Shown here: one piece after another, positions 37,701 through 52,030 of the stretch
Position numbering within the stretch: the first letter of the stretch is position 1
Layout of the letters: every line of letters starts with the position of its first letter
NCBI RefSeq assembly: GCF_000002995.4
Contig: NW_025062476.1
Location: 3,033,001 to 3,097,000 of the forward strand
From: Brugia malayi
Lineage: Eukaryota; Nematoda; Chromadorea; Rhabditida; Onchocercidae
Direction: 5' to 3'
Length of the DNA stretch: 64,000 nt
Program-made: the position numbers and the translations under genes
The notes under the pieces: model-generated
Told to the model about the DNA's origin: nothing
Database searches by the model: none
Seen by the model: the letters and a program-made list of their open reading frames with translations, nothing else

Positions 37701-40700
37701 CAAAGAATCTGAATAGCAGCTGCTGTAACTATTCATTCATTCACGTCGACCAAATCCGATTGAAATTTCTGAACTTCAAAACTGACCAAAGTATATTTTC
37801 TTCTGGCGATAACTTTTTAATGAAACATATCTATTATCCAACCTGGCAATTTGTTCTCTATTCAAATTTCAATACTGTAACGTTCCAGACTTCCTTCTGA
37901 AAATCTTCCAACCGATTCTTTTTTATTTTTATTGATGAATTGAAATTCGTTCTAGTCGAGGATTGGCTTTGCAGCAACTATCATAGATATTCGATCTTAT
38001 TTTTTTTTAAAAAAATTAATTTTTATTCTTCTATCTATTGCATTTCTTATTCTGATCATAGTCCAAAGAAACTAAGAAACAATCGGTTGAAATAAATCCT
38101 TAATGAAATTGCATGGAAACACAATGCTAATGTACAATTTAAAGTATAATTTCGAATAGGATTTTTCAAGAATCGTTTTCTGCGCAAATTTTTTAAAATA
38201 ATGGTTTTTCTCGTGATTTTTCCCGTAAAATATGGTCAAAGCCATTTCAGTTTTTTGAAATTTAGAAATTCCTATAGTAACCTTGATTTTGGCACATATT
38301 ACATGTTGTTATCATTGTTATCTTTGATAATGATTTCCTCTTATCATTATATTTTGCATAGTTAGAATGCTTTTTCACCTAACACTGCTGCCATTTTGAA
38401 ACATCGACCAACTTCTCTTACTTATCAAAACCACAATTGTGTTATCAATAGCTTATCTCTGACAAATTTCGTATGTTAAAATCTTGTTTAAATAAAGAAA
38501 TTGTTTTTAAAACAATATATTCTAACAAATTAAAATAAAATCATCTACAAATCAATGATCTACCTTTTTTCATTAACATTTTACATCGTTTTGAAATTAC
38601 AATTTATTGCGATTTCATTGTTTTAAGAAATAAATTCTTGCTCAGTACGCTTATTTCCTTCTTCTTTTTTTTTTAATTTTGGGTAAATAAAGAGATGTCG
38701 AGAAATTGTATTTTGATTAGGGATTTCTTGGTTTTAGTTTGGAGTTTGTATAGATAAATGTGTCGAGAAGAATTCTGTTGGAATGAATTTGTAATCAACG
38801 ATTCACAATTATTAATCTATAGCTGATAATTTCGTAGCAATTTGAAAATATGAACTGAAGAAGGACAAATTGCTGTAAAAAAGGTTTTATTTGAAGGAAA
38901 GCAAATGAGTGCCGGACGAATTGGCCTGAAAAATGAGTATAAATCCCTTCAAATACTTTGGTATATTTAATTCATTGAAGATTTCTTTCATACTTAGATG
39001 CAAATTTAACTTTCACTGCCTTATCACTACAAAAGTATGTTATAGTAAAGAATCGATAAACAAAAATAGTAACAAAGAGCTAATAAACTTGTAAACAACC
39101 AAATCTAAATTTGGCCATCAAACTGGAAAACCTTAATAATTTATGGGTATCAATTTTTAACAATATTTTTTTGTCAACAAGCTGTGAAATTTTTAAAAAA
39201 ATGCAAATAAGCTAAGCTACAATTAGTAAACGATTAATGGGTAAATGATTTATCATTGAGATATAAAAGTGAAACAAATTTATTCAAATATGATAATCTT
39301 TAGTTTATTGGATTTAATACAAAAATATATTTCAACAAATTGTAATTGGGTTTTTCGGACAGATGCAGTTTGCAAGAAAACTTGCAAAATGCAGAAAATG
39401 CAAGGAATGAATAAAATTGCATGCAAAAAGCCATTGTTGCATTGCCACGATGAATTTCAAAAAAAAAAAGAAGAAAATAAACTTTAAAGATGAGCTTATT
39501 TATTATATTAGATTTTTAACTATAAATTAAAATTGACAATGATGCTGAAGAATGATTGAAATAGCATTAAAATGCATAACACTAAGAAATGTAAGTCAAT
39601 CGAATCAAATAAAAGTTAAACAAATCATATCACCTAAAATTATCAATCAGTCAGATATTCATCAATGAACGATAGGAAAGAAAGTTGACAAAGAGAAAAA
39701 GCATTGTAATTCAAAAACATTCAAAAATTCATTTTCAACTTCAAAGATGCTATAATCACAATAATATAAAGAACAAAAAGTTATAATTAGAGTATAAAAA
39801 TAAAAAAAAAAATAATAAATAAAAGTAAAGATTTTCTAGTTAAGCAAAAGAAAGTATATTTTGATTAAAATAAAAATTATAGAATATAAAATATTGATTT
39901 ATTCATGACTGCTTTGAAATGATTTCATTTTTTCTTTCATCACTTTTTCTTGAGGAAAAGTTGAAATTTTCGTTTGGATTTGAATGAATTGTTGAGATAA
40001 TATATGCCAGGGAGTTTTATAAATTATTCATATCACTTTTGAGAATACGACCACAATTTTTTTTTTGATATATTTTGTTGTTATGAAAATTTAAAAATTT
40101 TTAAAATGATTTGTAGCCAAGAAGCGAAAATGAAATTGAAAGAGTTAAAAACATTGTCATCTAACCTTCGAGATGATAAATGGTAAAAATTATATTATTG
40201 ATTGATGTTAGAATTATTATTGTAACATTATTGGATCAATCAAACTGGAATAATAATACGAAAATTGATCGATGGGTGACAGAATTAATGGCCTGTTTTG
40301 AAAACCTGAATTTTTGCTGATTAATTAGAATTTGATAGGATTGCATTATTGCAGTAGTTAAATAGATAGGATTTGTGAGTAGAGAATGAAATGCTAAATT
40401 ACTGATTAAGTTAAGTTAAATGTTAGATATGAGTAAGTTATATATTACTTTATGCAATTGTAATGAATTAAGCAGAAGTTAAAATTTAGTTGAAATAATA
40501 AAATCGAATTATTTTCAACAATTTTATCGAGATTCCTGTTAAATGGGACATCCCGAAAGGGAGATTTGATATCCAGAGTGGATCAATGGAGTTCAGTAGA
40601 CGAGATCGGTAGATTGGTTAATTCGAGATCAAAAAGAAATTGGATAGAAATTAAGGTTTAGAGAGTATGTAGAATCGTGTGCATTTCGGTTGTGAATTTA

Positions 40701-41059
40701 CTATAATTTATTTTCATTTTTAGTTTATAGAATTAGTGATAAAATGATAAGAATTACTGATTTAAATAACCAATAGAAAGTACCTAGGAAAGATAATTTT
40801 GTTAAATCTTATTTTTTTTGAATTGATTTCAAGAATATATCAATGATAGGTTCAATTTTCTAGATATTGTGAATGAACAGTTCTTGAAATTTCATTTATG
40901 AATATCTTTTGATAGCTTATCAATAACTTTTGTTTAATAAGGCATTAATTATTAATTTTCTTTATCATTTTGTTACTATTCAATTATAATCAGATTACAT
41001 TTCATTAATCTCTTAAAATCACTATATTTACTCGTCATTTTTATAGAAATTTAAACACG
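37701..41059. other. Intergenic, AT-rich, no gene seen
   Basis: Some of 37.7-38.3 kb may be further retroelement debris, because local composition is slightly less AT-rich, but nothing definite can be read. Beyond that there are only short frames. A candidate SL acceptor (TTTTATAG at about 41039-41046) precedes the next gene. Confidence 0.45.
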
Positions 41060-44000
41060 ATGCGGTATGATGAAAGGATGTATGAATTGTTTGTATTACT
41101 AATCTTTGTTGTTTTACCTAATGGATTTGTTTGCCAAGCGCTAAAGAACAACAAATTAGCATTTGCTAAATTATTTCATACTGAGCAATTCTTATTCGTT
41201 GCCTTATCAGATTGTCATTTGATAGTGGAAGAAATATCAGCAATGAATGCTTGCTCATATCATAATACTGTCCGTATGAGGTGAGGGAATTTTTTTTAAT
41301 TATTAAATTTGTATATTAAAATTTTAAAATTATAAAAGACATTTGCTTCGTTAATATCATTTACTATGGTTTCATTTTAAAGTTATAAAAGAAAATGTAA
41401 AGAACAAAGTTTAAACCTTTTTCTGTTATCTCTTAAAAATCGTAGAAATTTTTTTCCGTTTTATCATTTTTCATCAAAGCAAGAAGTAGTATTTCTTATC
41501 AAAATATTATTTATTGAGAAAATTTAGCATTCCTAATATTATTTTTATTTCCATTTGAAGAAGAATTATTTTTCAGTGGCATATCAAATCAGTCCAATTG
41601 TCCACATTTAAGATTACATCTCATTTTGCGCGATAACGAAGTGCCAAAACTTTTGATTTTAGGAGCTAAAAAAGTGTTCGGTGTGTATTTAACAACGTGC
41701 TTATCTATCTCAATTAGTCTCACGTCCGTCAATTTATCACGTTCTTGTCTCACGTCACCTTAATACTAATTTTCAAACAAAAGAAAAAAATTTCTTAATT
41801 CTTAGAATGTATATTATCACATTAGAAATGACACTTATCAGTAACGTTTTATCAAAAATTAGTACAATTTGTATTTCTGTGCTGTTTTGCCTTTTATGTA
41901 GAAAAATCAAACTTTCCAGGTAATCTAATTGCCCAACAATTACAAATTCCATGGCCTAGACAGAAGCGCATTTTTGCAAATGTCTCTGAGAAAACATATG
42001 TGAATTTAGAAAGTTCACATAATCACATTGGTGACAATCTGCTTCGGAAACAAGTGGTCAGTACGGTTATACTTTTCTGTTCTTCGCTTAGTAATCAATA
42101 ATAGTTCATCTTCAATTCATTTTATTGAAATTACATAGGTATTAAAGCTACCTGGATATGACCTGGACATCTGAGAGTTATTTGTTAGACTTATTCTAAT
42201 TCATCTGATCCTCATTCATAATCTAATTCAAATAAGATGTAAATTAGTTAAAGGTATAAGTTACTTTTTAAGGCTTTTTAAGATTTGACTGAAGTTAACC
42301 AACAATGAAATATCTTTTCACTTGCTATATCACAGAACAGAAAATGTTATTTGTGCTGTGATAGAAATTTAATTCACTAAATAATTGAATTACCTTTAAT
42401 TTCAGTGATTGCATATGAAAATTGAAAGGGAAAATGTTACAGGTTGCGACACTTGTTGACAACAAAGAACGAATATTATATGTACTACGAAACTTAACTT
42501 TAGCAGATGATCATTTCACTTTAGAATGTATCAAATTTTACATACAATTTATGCCAAACGGTAGATTAAAATTTTTTGAATTAAACGCATTTCGAAATAT
42601 TCATTCTAATAATAATATCAGAATATTATGGACGGAGGATCCATATTATCGCAAAGTTTGTTTCAATTTTCAATTTTTTTTTTCCTTCATCGCTTTATGA
42701 AAATAATTTTACTATACTTTTTTCTATACTTTCTAAAAAAAAGAAAAAAATATACTTTCTCTAAAAAAAAAAATTAAAAACAAAACAGTAACAAAAAATT
42801 ACTTTTAATCTCAAGAGTTATATGATCATAATAATGGCACAATCGAATTCTGTGACTTTTGAATAATATTACATTTTTGGTTGTCAAAAACTTTAATAAA
42901 ATTACATTATGTGAAGAGAATTTTAATTAAATCAAATTTGATATTTGCATGTAAATCTAAGTTAATTTTCAATTCAGCTATGTTAGTTAATCAAAATTTT
43001 GGATTACTCATACTATCGATCATACATTTCTAATTTCAATTTGTATATTACAGTTTTATTATGTGGAAAAGCAAGCTGACAATGAATTTATTCTATATTC
43101 TTTCCCTTATGAAAGTATTATGCAAATTTTGCTTAGTGGTAAGCAAGGAACGCCAGTACAAGCGTTCGAAGGTGTTAATTTACGCTATTTAAGCGTTTCA
43201 CGTGATATTGCCGTTATTCATACATTCGAAGAAGAAAATGCGAAGCAATTTATTACGTAAGATCTAGATCATTTGAAATGCTTTTTAGTAATATTAAAAT
43301 TTATATAAACTATTCCATCTTCAATTAAAGCTTTTAGAAGCAAATTCTTGAGACAAATATTTTACAAAGTTTGAATAATTTGAATTTTCTCCTTAAGAAA
43401 TAACCAATATTAAATTTAATTAATATTGAGAATTGCTTCATTCTTTTTTCTCAAGAAAAAGTTACTGGAATTTATTTTCAGGAATCTTTATGACTCATCA
43501 TCATTAGCTATAACATGTAATATGAGAAAGTCAGTTTTATCGAATCTATCCGGCGCAATTGTTCTATTCGATGATGAATTATGCGCTTTACAGGAAGCCA
43601 ATGATAATAACTGTACAAAAATGGGTAAAAGCATTACTGATAAGCAATATCAGGTTTCTTCTTCATTACATATTCCTCTTTAATAAACAATTAAAAAATT
43701 TGTTTGATTATTGGGCAAATTTACAGAGTTGGTCGTTGTATTCTTTGCTTTATGGATTTATTGGACTCGTATTGCTTCTTCTTTTGGTAAGTTTTACTTA
43801 AAAATTTCCATTTGCGTCTAAATCTTACTATTTACTTAATTTAACTTAAATGATGAGTCAGATAGTTACTAAAATTAATTAACTGTTTAGTGAACTGCCA
43901 TAAAATCCATCATTGATCGATGAGTCAAAAAATTTTAGATTGTGATACAATTATTAGTATGTTTATATTGGCATCGTAGCATGGTGGAACGATCATTGAC

Positions 44001-44067
44001 TATTGATAATTGCTCGTTAGTTTACTATTATCCAACTTTATCGTCGGATTTTACCATCCAATTCTAA
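41060..44067 (+). CDS. Type I membrane protein of unknown function (faintly sema-like N-terminus)
   Basis: The family is not recognised. Eight exons join in phase: 41060-41280, 41577-41680, 41920-42056, 42443-42655, 43054-43256, 43482-43653, 43727-43786 and 43939-44067 (TAA). They give 412 aa. An N-terminal hydrophobic signal peptide (ELFVLLIFVVLPNGFVCQ, about 9-26) is followed by an ectodomain with seven cysteines. It carries four N-glycosylation sequons (NVS, NLT, NLS, NCT). One transmembrane helix (about 354-383, LYSLLYGFIGLVLLLLL onward) and a 29-residue tail close the protein. Residues 44-109 (FLFVALSDCHLIVEEIS, NACSYHNTVRM, SNCPHLRLHLIL, LLILGAKKVFG) echo the order of the first sema blade: YVGA..., C..KG...C.NYIRVL, L.VCGTNAF. 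The rest does not extend that match, and the ectodomain is shorter than a sema domain. The exon-4 acceptor TTACAG was chosen because the better TTTCAG 33 bases upstream leads to stops in all phases. AATAAA lies at 44263. Confidence 0.65.
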
Positions 44068-44262
44068 ATTTAGTAGTAAGTAATTTTGAATATATTAAAG
44101 TAATGCCTTAAGTTAAGAAATTATTAATTTTGAATACAATATTTAGTAAATACAATATCATTTTGATTTTAATAATTTTAAAATTTTTGCTTTAATGAAT
44201 TTTGGTTGAAGCATAATTTTAGAAATGAATCTTCAAATTTCACATCAGATTTAGAGTTTGTT

Positions 44263-44268
44263 AATAAA
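44263..44268 (+). terminator. Polyadenylation signal of the membrane-protein gene
   Basis: AATAAA lies about 196 bases after the stop codon. It is the first canonical hexamer I noticed downstream. Confidence 0.4.
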
Positions 44269-44752
44269 ATAATTTTGAAGTTTTCTATTTATTGCATTTA
44301 ATTGTTGATACTTTGAATTGATTAGCATACCTCAATAATATGCTTATTTAATTTTGTTTTTTTTGTTTTTTTAATTATTTTTTTTTTACTAATAATAAAA
44401 AAATTATTAATAACTAATTTTTTTTTTCCTTTACAGTGTATTCTTATACATATACGATGCCATTGAAAGGTTTCAAAATCATCTTTTCTACCATTTAATT
44501 CATTTCAATTAATTTGAAAACATTTCAATTCAAATTTTATTCTTAATATTATCAGTAACTTTGTTTATATTTTGTTGTTATTTCATTCCTATCAGTCACT
44601 CAGTTTATTCGTCTTATCATGTACTATAATTATTGCAACATCCTAGGTGGAGAAAAAAAAAAAATGATAACTATCGGATTTGTTTCATCTATTGACTATT
44701 TATTTTCTGATATTATTTCCCGCTATTTCAATTTAATTAAGTATCAAATTAA

Positions 44753-44769
44753 TCTCTCTCTCTCTCTCT
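44753..44769. repeat. CT microsatellite
   Basis: A (CT)n run, the only such tract noted in this orientation; the other dinucleotide purine tracts in the window read GA on the plus strand. Confidence 0.85.
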
Positions 44770-47361
44770 TTGTTGACATGTCTTTTGTCGTTTTTACTCA
44801 AAATTCTTAATTATAAAACAAATTAGTAATTTCTAAAAAAAAAAAAAAATATCATTTTCATCGGAAATTTATTTTTCCTAATTATTGCATTGTTTACAAC
44901 AATTTGTCATTGTTATTTTGTTTACAGATCTGATAAAAATTAGATAAATAAAAATTTTTCCCCGTAAAAATGTGAAAAATTGATGAATAAAAATGAATTG
45001 ATGGATAAAAATTATAATCGTTATTTTAAAATTTTTGCTGTAAAAGGTGAAAAATGAAGGGTTTAAAAAAAAATTTGAAAAAATTTTGTTGAAATATTTT
45101 ATTGAGTGTTGTTGTATCGTCATTTCAATTCAATGAATATTAAATGATTAATTGTTTGTGTTACTTTATTTTTTTTTTCTTTTTTGACAGCAATTACTCA
45201 ATTTGTAAAATGATTGACTTTTGATGGTTGACTTTAAATCCTTGATGATATCTATATTTGATGGAAATTTTCAGCACAATTTGAAAAAAATAAAAATCAT
45301 TGATAATTTTAGTGTTAAATTTGAATTCGTCTATAAATTGTATTGCATTATACGTTAAATTGTTAATAACACATAACAAACCAATGAAGCAAAAGTAGTC
45401 CAAAGGTTGACGACGAGAATTTCTTTTCTTTCGGAAAACTTAAAATAGTACAAATCCGGTTTGCATTCACCAGGAAAACATGTTGCACTGAATTATCAGA
45501 TATTAGTCCTTGTGATGGTTCAGTGAATTGAATTTAAATTAAACTGCTTCAGTTTTTTTTTTTTTTTTTTTTCTCCACAAAATCTGATTGTGTTATAAAA
45601 ACCAAAGAGCAAAAGTATTTCTTTTGTTCATTTGACAATTGTTCATTTTGTATAGGTCGCATTGATCGGCAAAATCGAATAAGAAAAAAGCGCCATGCCA
45701 TTTGCGCCTCCTTTGATAACCATCATAGAATATAAAAAAAAAAAAGAGAAATCGAATTAGTCGCCAGCATTATGATTGAGATTAAAGAGGTTAAGAAATG
45801 AAATGATTTGAATGAATGAAAATGGAAAAATATTTGAGGTGAAAATTCTCGTCAAAATTAATGTGAATGACAAATATTCTATGAGTATGCAGAAATTTGA
45901 TTCGAAATTTATAACTTTTTTTTTTTTTTTAGAATTTGAAATGTTCGTAAATGTGTATTTAATTTTTCACAGTTTTTATTCGAGTATCTTTGAACCAAAA
46001 TTATCAATTCATACTAATTTTTTACTTAATTATTATAAAAAATTAACGAATTACTAAATTTATATGAGCAGAATGATTACTATGAATCAAACACTATGAA
46101 AATTAAATGTAAACAATGTCATCAATAAACATATTTTATAGTAAACATTTTGCTACCATATCGAAATGATTTTTGCTTTTTTTGCTTTTTTTTTTCTGAG
46201 CCGTCATCAATAATTTAGCAAAAAATAAAAAACAAATGAGTTATGGATAATTCATAGAAATATTTAATTTCAAGTATTTATGGATTGAAAACACAATTAA
46301 AAGTAATAATGCAGCAAAATTTGATTATTACAATTTTTTCTTCTTCTTTCAAACATTCCTTTTTAAAACTTTTTTCAAACTGATTGGTTGTTATTTGATT
46401 TGATGGCTGAGTAGAAATGTTAAGTAATTTAAGTACTTTGAAATTTATTTTCCAAACGTAATGTTGAAATTTCCAAGAGAGAGAAATTTGAAAATTTAAA
46501 TATTTGAAAAAGAATTTTATTTTGTCACCTCATTTTAGAATTTTCTTTTTCTGCTTTACAATTTAAATTTGCTTCTTCGTGTTTTATGCTATCGTAGATA
46601 AGCTAAAAATACTATAATGTCTAACGGATAATGGAAATAAGCAATTTAAGATTAGTATTGCAGTAAGAAACTTTAAAAGTTTGATATTATTTGGATTAGC
46701 TCATTTTTCCTTTTGCTTACGTTAATTTCCTTTAAATTTTGACCAATTCTAAAGTAGTAACAAAATCCTTTCAAAAACTGAAAAGACTTAATCAACTGAT
46801 TAACTTTTGAAATATTCTTTTAAATAAACATTTCAAAAGTTAAAATTAAAATTCATTTAAAAAAAAAAAAAACTCATTTAAAATCCATTTAAATCTAATC
46901 TTAAATTCTATTTATGTTAACTTTCTCTGGTTGTAAAATTTATTTTATTATCCTTTTGTGGATTTAATTTGTGCTCTCATTCAATCTGATTGACCTCTCG
47001 TTTAATACTCCTTTGATCGGGGTAATAAAAATTTTTCTTAACCACTTTCCAGCAGAAGGCATATGAAACATTCTTTGTTAAAATAGTTATCATTTGATTG
47101 TTGTTAATGATATCGTTGTTGATAATTATGTCCAGATTCTTTTAATAATGATAAAATGATACCACTGATAATACATGGTGATAATTTGCTGGTTCATTAA
47201 AAAGTTAACTAATGAATTGACAAAACTAAATTTTTTTTTCATTTATCAAATTTTCAAACAAACTTTTTCATATACTTTGAAAAAAGGGAACAAACAATAA
47301 ATATTGAATTCTTTTTTGCATTCAAATTGCACATTTCGATAATTTTGTCTCATAAAAAATT

Positions 47362-47407
47362 TTATGATATGATAACAATAGTTATGATTATTGTTATCAT
47401 ATCATAA
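47362..47407. repeat. Perfect 19-bp inverted repeat with 8-base loop
   Basis: The left arm TTATGATATGATAACAATA (47362-47380) is exactly complementary to the right arm (47389-47407), with loop GTTATGAT. It can form a stable hairpin or cruciform. Confidence 0.92.
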
Positions 47408-47442
47408 CAATTAGCCATAAAATATTAGAAATTCTCCATGGT

Positions 47443-47610
47443 ATAAGATTAGAGGTTTTCTCGAAAATTAATATCTAAAAAACGACAAACAGTGCACATT
47501 TAAATTAATTAATACTTTACTGCTTAACAATATTTTCCTATTTTCAAGGAATAATAAATAAGATTAGAGGTTTTCTCGAAAATTAATATCTAAAAAACGA
47601 CAAACAGTGC
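47443..47610. repeat. 53-bp exact direct repeat, two copies
   Basis: Copy 1 is 47443-47495 and copy 2 is 47558-47610. Both run from ATAAGATTAGAGG to ACGACAAACAGTGC without a mismatch, separated by 62 unrelated bases. Identity of this kind suggests a recent duplication. Confidence 0.92.
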
Positions 47611-50600
47611 TATAAGAAGAAAAGTAATAAAAGAAGAAACATTGGTATATGAAACTTTTGCATCCGATATTATAATAAAATAACTATTACAGCTATTTGA
47701 AGTTTAAAATAGCTTTCGTAGTAAAATAAAACTGATTTATGTGATATGTGCTAATTAGAGTAGATGATTAACCTTATCAAATATTGATAAATGATTAATG
47801 TTATGATAAAAGATCAGGTGAAGGCTTCGCCAATTTTGAAAGTAAATAATAATTTATTTTTTTGATCATTGAATTTTCTTGATCGCTTAAAAGTTCAAAA
47901 TTTCAAGTAACTCCCATGGTATATCATCGATTGATAATTAAGTGCATCACAACATTAACAGTTTTAGGAATTAAACAATACTGTCATCTGTCACAATACT
48001 TTTCTTCAAAATGTATTTTAAAAATGTGAGAAAAGAAAGTATTAAATTTTAGAAGGTCTTTTTTTTTTTTTTTTTTTCTTTTTTTTTTTTCAATTTTATT
48101 GTAACTTTTTTTTTTAATTTTTTATCCAAAAAAAAAAGAAAGTATGTAATGATTTATTTTTTTTTTTTTTGTTATACATAATGGCAATGTAATTTTTCTT
48201 TGAAAGAAATTTTTTGATAGAAATTCACAAAAATTTTTCTAAAATTAAGAATAGAAGAACTGTTATTGTGATAATATTTTATTATTTGTTAGCTTAAATT
48301 TTGAAAAAAAAAAAAAAAAAATTAACAAATTGTAAAATAATATAAATACGATTGTATTTGTGATGAATAATTGATATATTCAATGATTGCAAGAACAAAA
48401 AAAAAAAAAAAAATAGAGCGACAGGTAATTAAAATATAAGCATTGCATACTTTAATTGTTCATAAGCCATATTATTTGTTGACTCATCCGATAATTCTTC
48501 TAACACTAACTTTAGCAGAGTTCAATTTGCCCATTTTCCGCATTTACCCACGCATTTACCCGTAAAGATGCTACTTTCCCGATCTCTTCATAATCACTAC
48601 TTTATAGCAAAAATATATGATTCGATAGTTATTATCCGTCCATTATTTGGAAATGAAATGACCTAATTTTATTGCCTGTATCCATTGGAAAATGTATCAG
48701 CAATTGTATTCCTAACCTATAATACTGCTTTGCTTCTCATATTTTGGATATTATTTATTAATAATATTAATTTCTGATTCTTTTTTTTTTTTTTTTCTAA
48801 ACGTTACTAAAGCTATGAAATTTCTTTCAATAAATTGTAATCAAAATATTTTTCTTAGTTAAATGATTAATTAATGATATCAATTTGTGATTAAAATGCT
48901 TACAAATATGCATATTTAGAAGATATTTATTGATTGGTTTGAATCATTAATACTTAAAAATTGGGAAGGATTTAAATATAACAAAACTTGCAAACGATAA
49001 TTTTCATTTTCTTTCTTTTTTACAAAAATTGTTGTCTTTGTCCAATACTTTGTTATTATTTATTCATTCCATTATTGATTACCACTTGACCACACAGGTC
49101 ATTCTGTAACAGTTTAATTTGTCTCTCCAATTAATTAGCTATCTTTTTCGGACACTTCAAAAGACGCCGTTCCGAAGTGTCATGCAATGATGACAATATG
49201 TCCATTTGCATTCAGAATTTTATGACTCGACAAATAATTGTTAATCTCTCTTCATTCAAAATACTTATGACCATTAGATTTATTACAAAACTGCTATTAC
49301 ATTAAGATTTGTTAAAGTATATTGTCTAAGAATTAATGACATCCAATTAGCAATCATTTCAGTGAGTAATTAATTTAACCACTAGCAATAATGACCGACC
49401 AACTAAACATTTCATTTTTTTCTTTTCTTTTGATAATACTAAATTAATAATTACTTATTTGTATCGAATATATAATTTTTGACTTTCACAACAATTTATA
49501 CAAATATTTTGATGAGCTAATAAATATTTTAGTGAATAAAAATTTATTTTATTCAAAATACAATAATAGCATAAATGTTCGTATGAGAGATACATTTAGC
49601 AAATTTATTTAATTATTATAGCTTACATATATGCATGCAAATTACATCATGCATTTGCATTTTGCATGCATTGCATGCATCACTTCTACATTTAGACAAC
49701 ATCATTAGACGAAATCTTCATCTTTATCATAACCGGAACATGCATACACGTCAAAAATTCCTTTCTTCGGCAAACATTAACCAGTTTCTTTTATAATTTC
49801 ATTTCTTTGCATAAATGTCTCAAAAATATATTTTGTTGATCAACAGCATTCACTTCTCAACATTTATTTTATGCTTTATTCGTTTAATTTGACAAAAATA
49901 TTTGCTGAAATTTCTGAGTAAATTTTAGCAAATATTTTAAATTGTAAATAAAAACAATTTGTTCATTAAAATTTTTAACAGCTTTAATCCATTGAATGAA
50001 AATTAGCGAAAGAAATTGCTGTTGTAAATTGATTATTTCGGCAATTTTAAAAATTAATTAAATATAGGAAAAGTGGTTTTGTTTTCAAATATAGAATGGA
50101 AGATAATTGCATTTGTGTTAAATTTAAAAAGAATGAAAATTTAATACATTTAATATTTTTCACTAAAATTTTGAAAAAGATTGAAAACAAATATTGATAA
50201 TTGAAAGGAGTGAAAAAAAAATTTTTTTTTTAAGTTATAAATGAGAAAAAAAAAGGAAAAATGAAAAAAGAATTTTATGAAAGAATTAGTTTTCTTCTAA
50301 TATAGAAATAGCGAAATAAGACAAAATTTAAGCAAAAATTTATAAATTAATAAAAAAAATTGTAACTTTTTTTTTTTTTTTTTGAAAAAATCGGTTCAGA
50401 TCAAAGAACTGAAAAAAAAACGAAAGTATTGAAGTTTTTCCCTTTTTAACAAAAAAAAAAAAAAAAAAAAAAACGAATTATTTTCTTTGAATTCAAAAAT
50501 GGTTGCTTTTTCTTGTGAACTGAAAAATTTTTTAGTAAATTAAATTTTTACAATAACTTATCAAATGGCAATTGATTTGAAGTGTTGATGTAAAAATACG

Positions 50601-51998
50601 AAACGATGAAATTATTATCACTTTAGGCAATTTAAAAAGAAAAAAAAAACAAAAAAAAAAAAAAAAATTTGGGAATAAAATGGCTGACTGCCAGTTTTGA
50701 ACAAAATACGAAAGATAGAAGAATGGATGAGAATTAAGAATTAGGATAAAAGGTAAAGGTGTGAAATTAGGATAATAGATAAAAGTGATTTTAATCACAA
50801 TAGTGTCCATCTAGGATTGGTTCAAATATATTTTTGTGTTTTGTTTTATTCAAGTTTTTAACTTCGAAATTTCTCGGAAATATTCGTACATTTGTTGGAT
50901 TAAACTGAGAAAAAAAGTGAATGTTTTGGTCACATTTTTTTTTTCTCAATTTTACATTTTACTTATTTTTTTTAAGTTGAAATATTTTTCTTTTACAATG
51001 GTTTGAATTATTATTTTAGCGGAATTTATCATTGAGCAATAGAAACTTAAAAATTACATTTTTTAGAAATTAAAATTGAACAGGTAGAGAAGCGCTAATT
51101 TAATAAATAAATTACTAATCATATTTGTTTTCATTTTTTCTCCTTATGTTCACCATTTCAATTAATTTTACTACTATAATTAATAAATATAATATTTTGA
51201 ATTGAAAAAAAAACACAAATTATAAAATTTAATGTAGTGCAATTCGTTTTTAATTCATTTTTTCTTAGTTTCTCAGTTTTTTTTTTTTTGAAATTCTTTT
51301 TGAGTTTGTTGTATTTCTGATTTGTATTTAATAAAGATTACTAATTAATTAATTGTTGACATAATTTTTAATGTCAAAAATATCATTGCTTATTTTTTTG
51401 GAATCAATTTGCCATCGCTATAAATTGTTGTCTTTTTCATTTCTCGAATATGCTTGGTAGTATGACCTTGAATTCAATTTTCTTTTTGACAAAAATTCAT
51501 CCTTTAGTAAGAGAAATAATTTTTGATAGTTGTTGAATCATTCAAATTCCTTCAAGAGTTTATATGCACTTATTGATAAATGATAAGAAATTTCAAACAT
51601 TCCTCCCAAGTGCAAAAAAACAAAAAAATGAGAGATAAACAATATTGGGTTTTGTGATTAATTAACAAATTCTAATTAATGAGAACGATTCATTATTACT
51701 AGAAACTTCGAAAGTATAACAACTGCTACTCTTATTATTATCAATTGATTATCTAATTTCTACATTTTACTTTCTTTATCGCAGTAATTTTAAAGGAATT
51801 AATTCTAATACAATATCGAATGTAATAAGTTTGTATTTAATAATAGATTTAGATTTTTTGAAATTTATTGACACGTGATAGTAAGAGTGCTTTAGATGAA
51901 AGAGGAGAAGACTGATTATTTTACTGATTATATATCAGTAAAGTGGTTAAGATGAAGAAGTAGGAAGGAGATGAAATGTTGAAAGAGATGGAATGGAA

Positions 51999-52030
51999 GA
52001 GAGAGAGGGAGAGAGAGGGAGAGAGAGAGA
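51999..52030. repeat. GA microsatellite
   Basis: (GA)n with GGGA interruptions. Confidence 0.9.

Noticed and set aside
37551..37900. Overlapping frames on both strands near the HHWDSEC word
   Set aside because: Not intact genes. Treated as part of the decayed retroelement.
49152..49184. GACACTTC/GAAGTGTC hairpin
   Set aside because: Only 8-bp arms with a 17-base loop; too short for a microRNA precursor and expected by chance in 64 kb.
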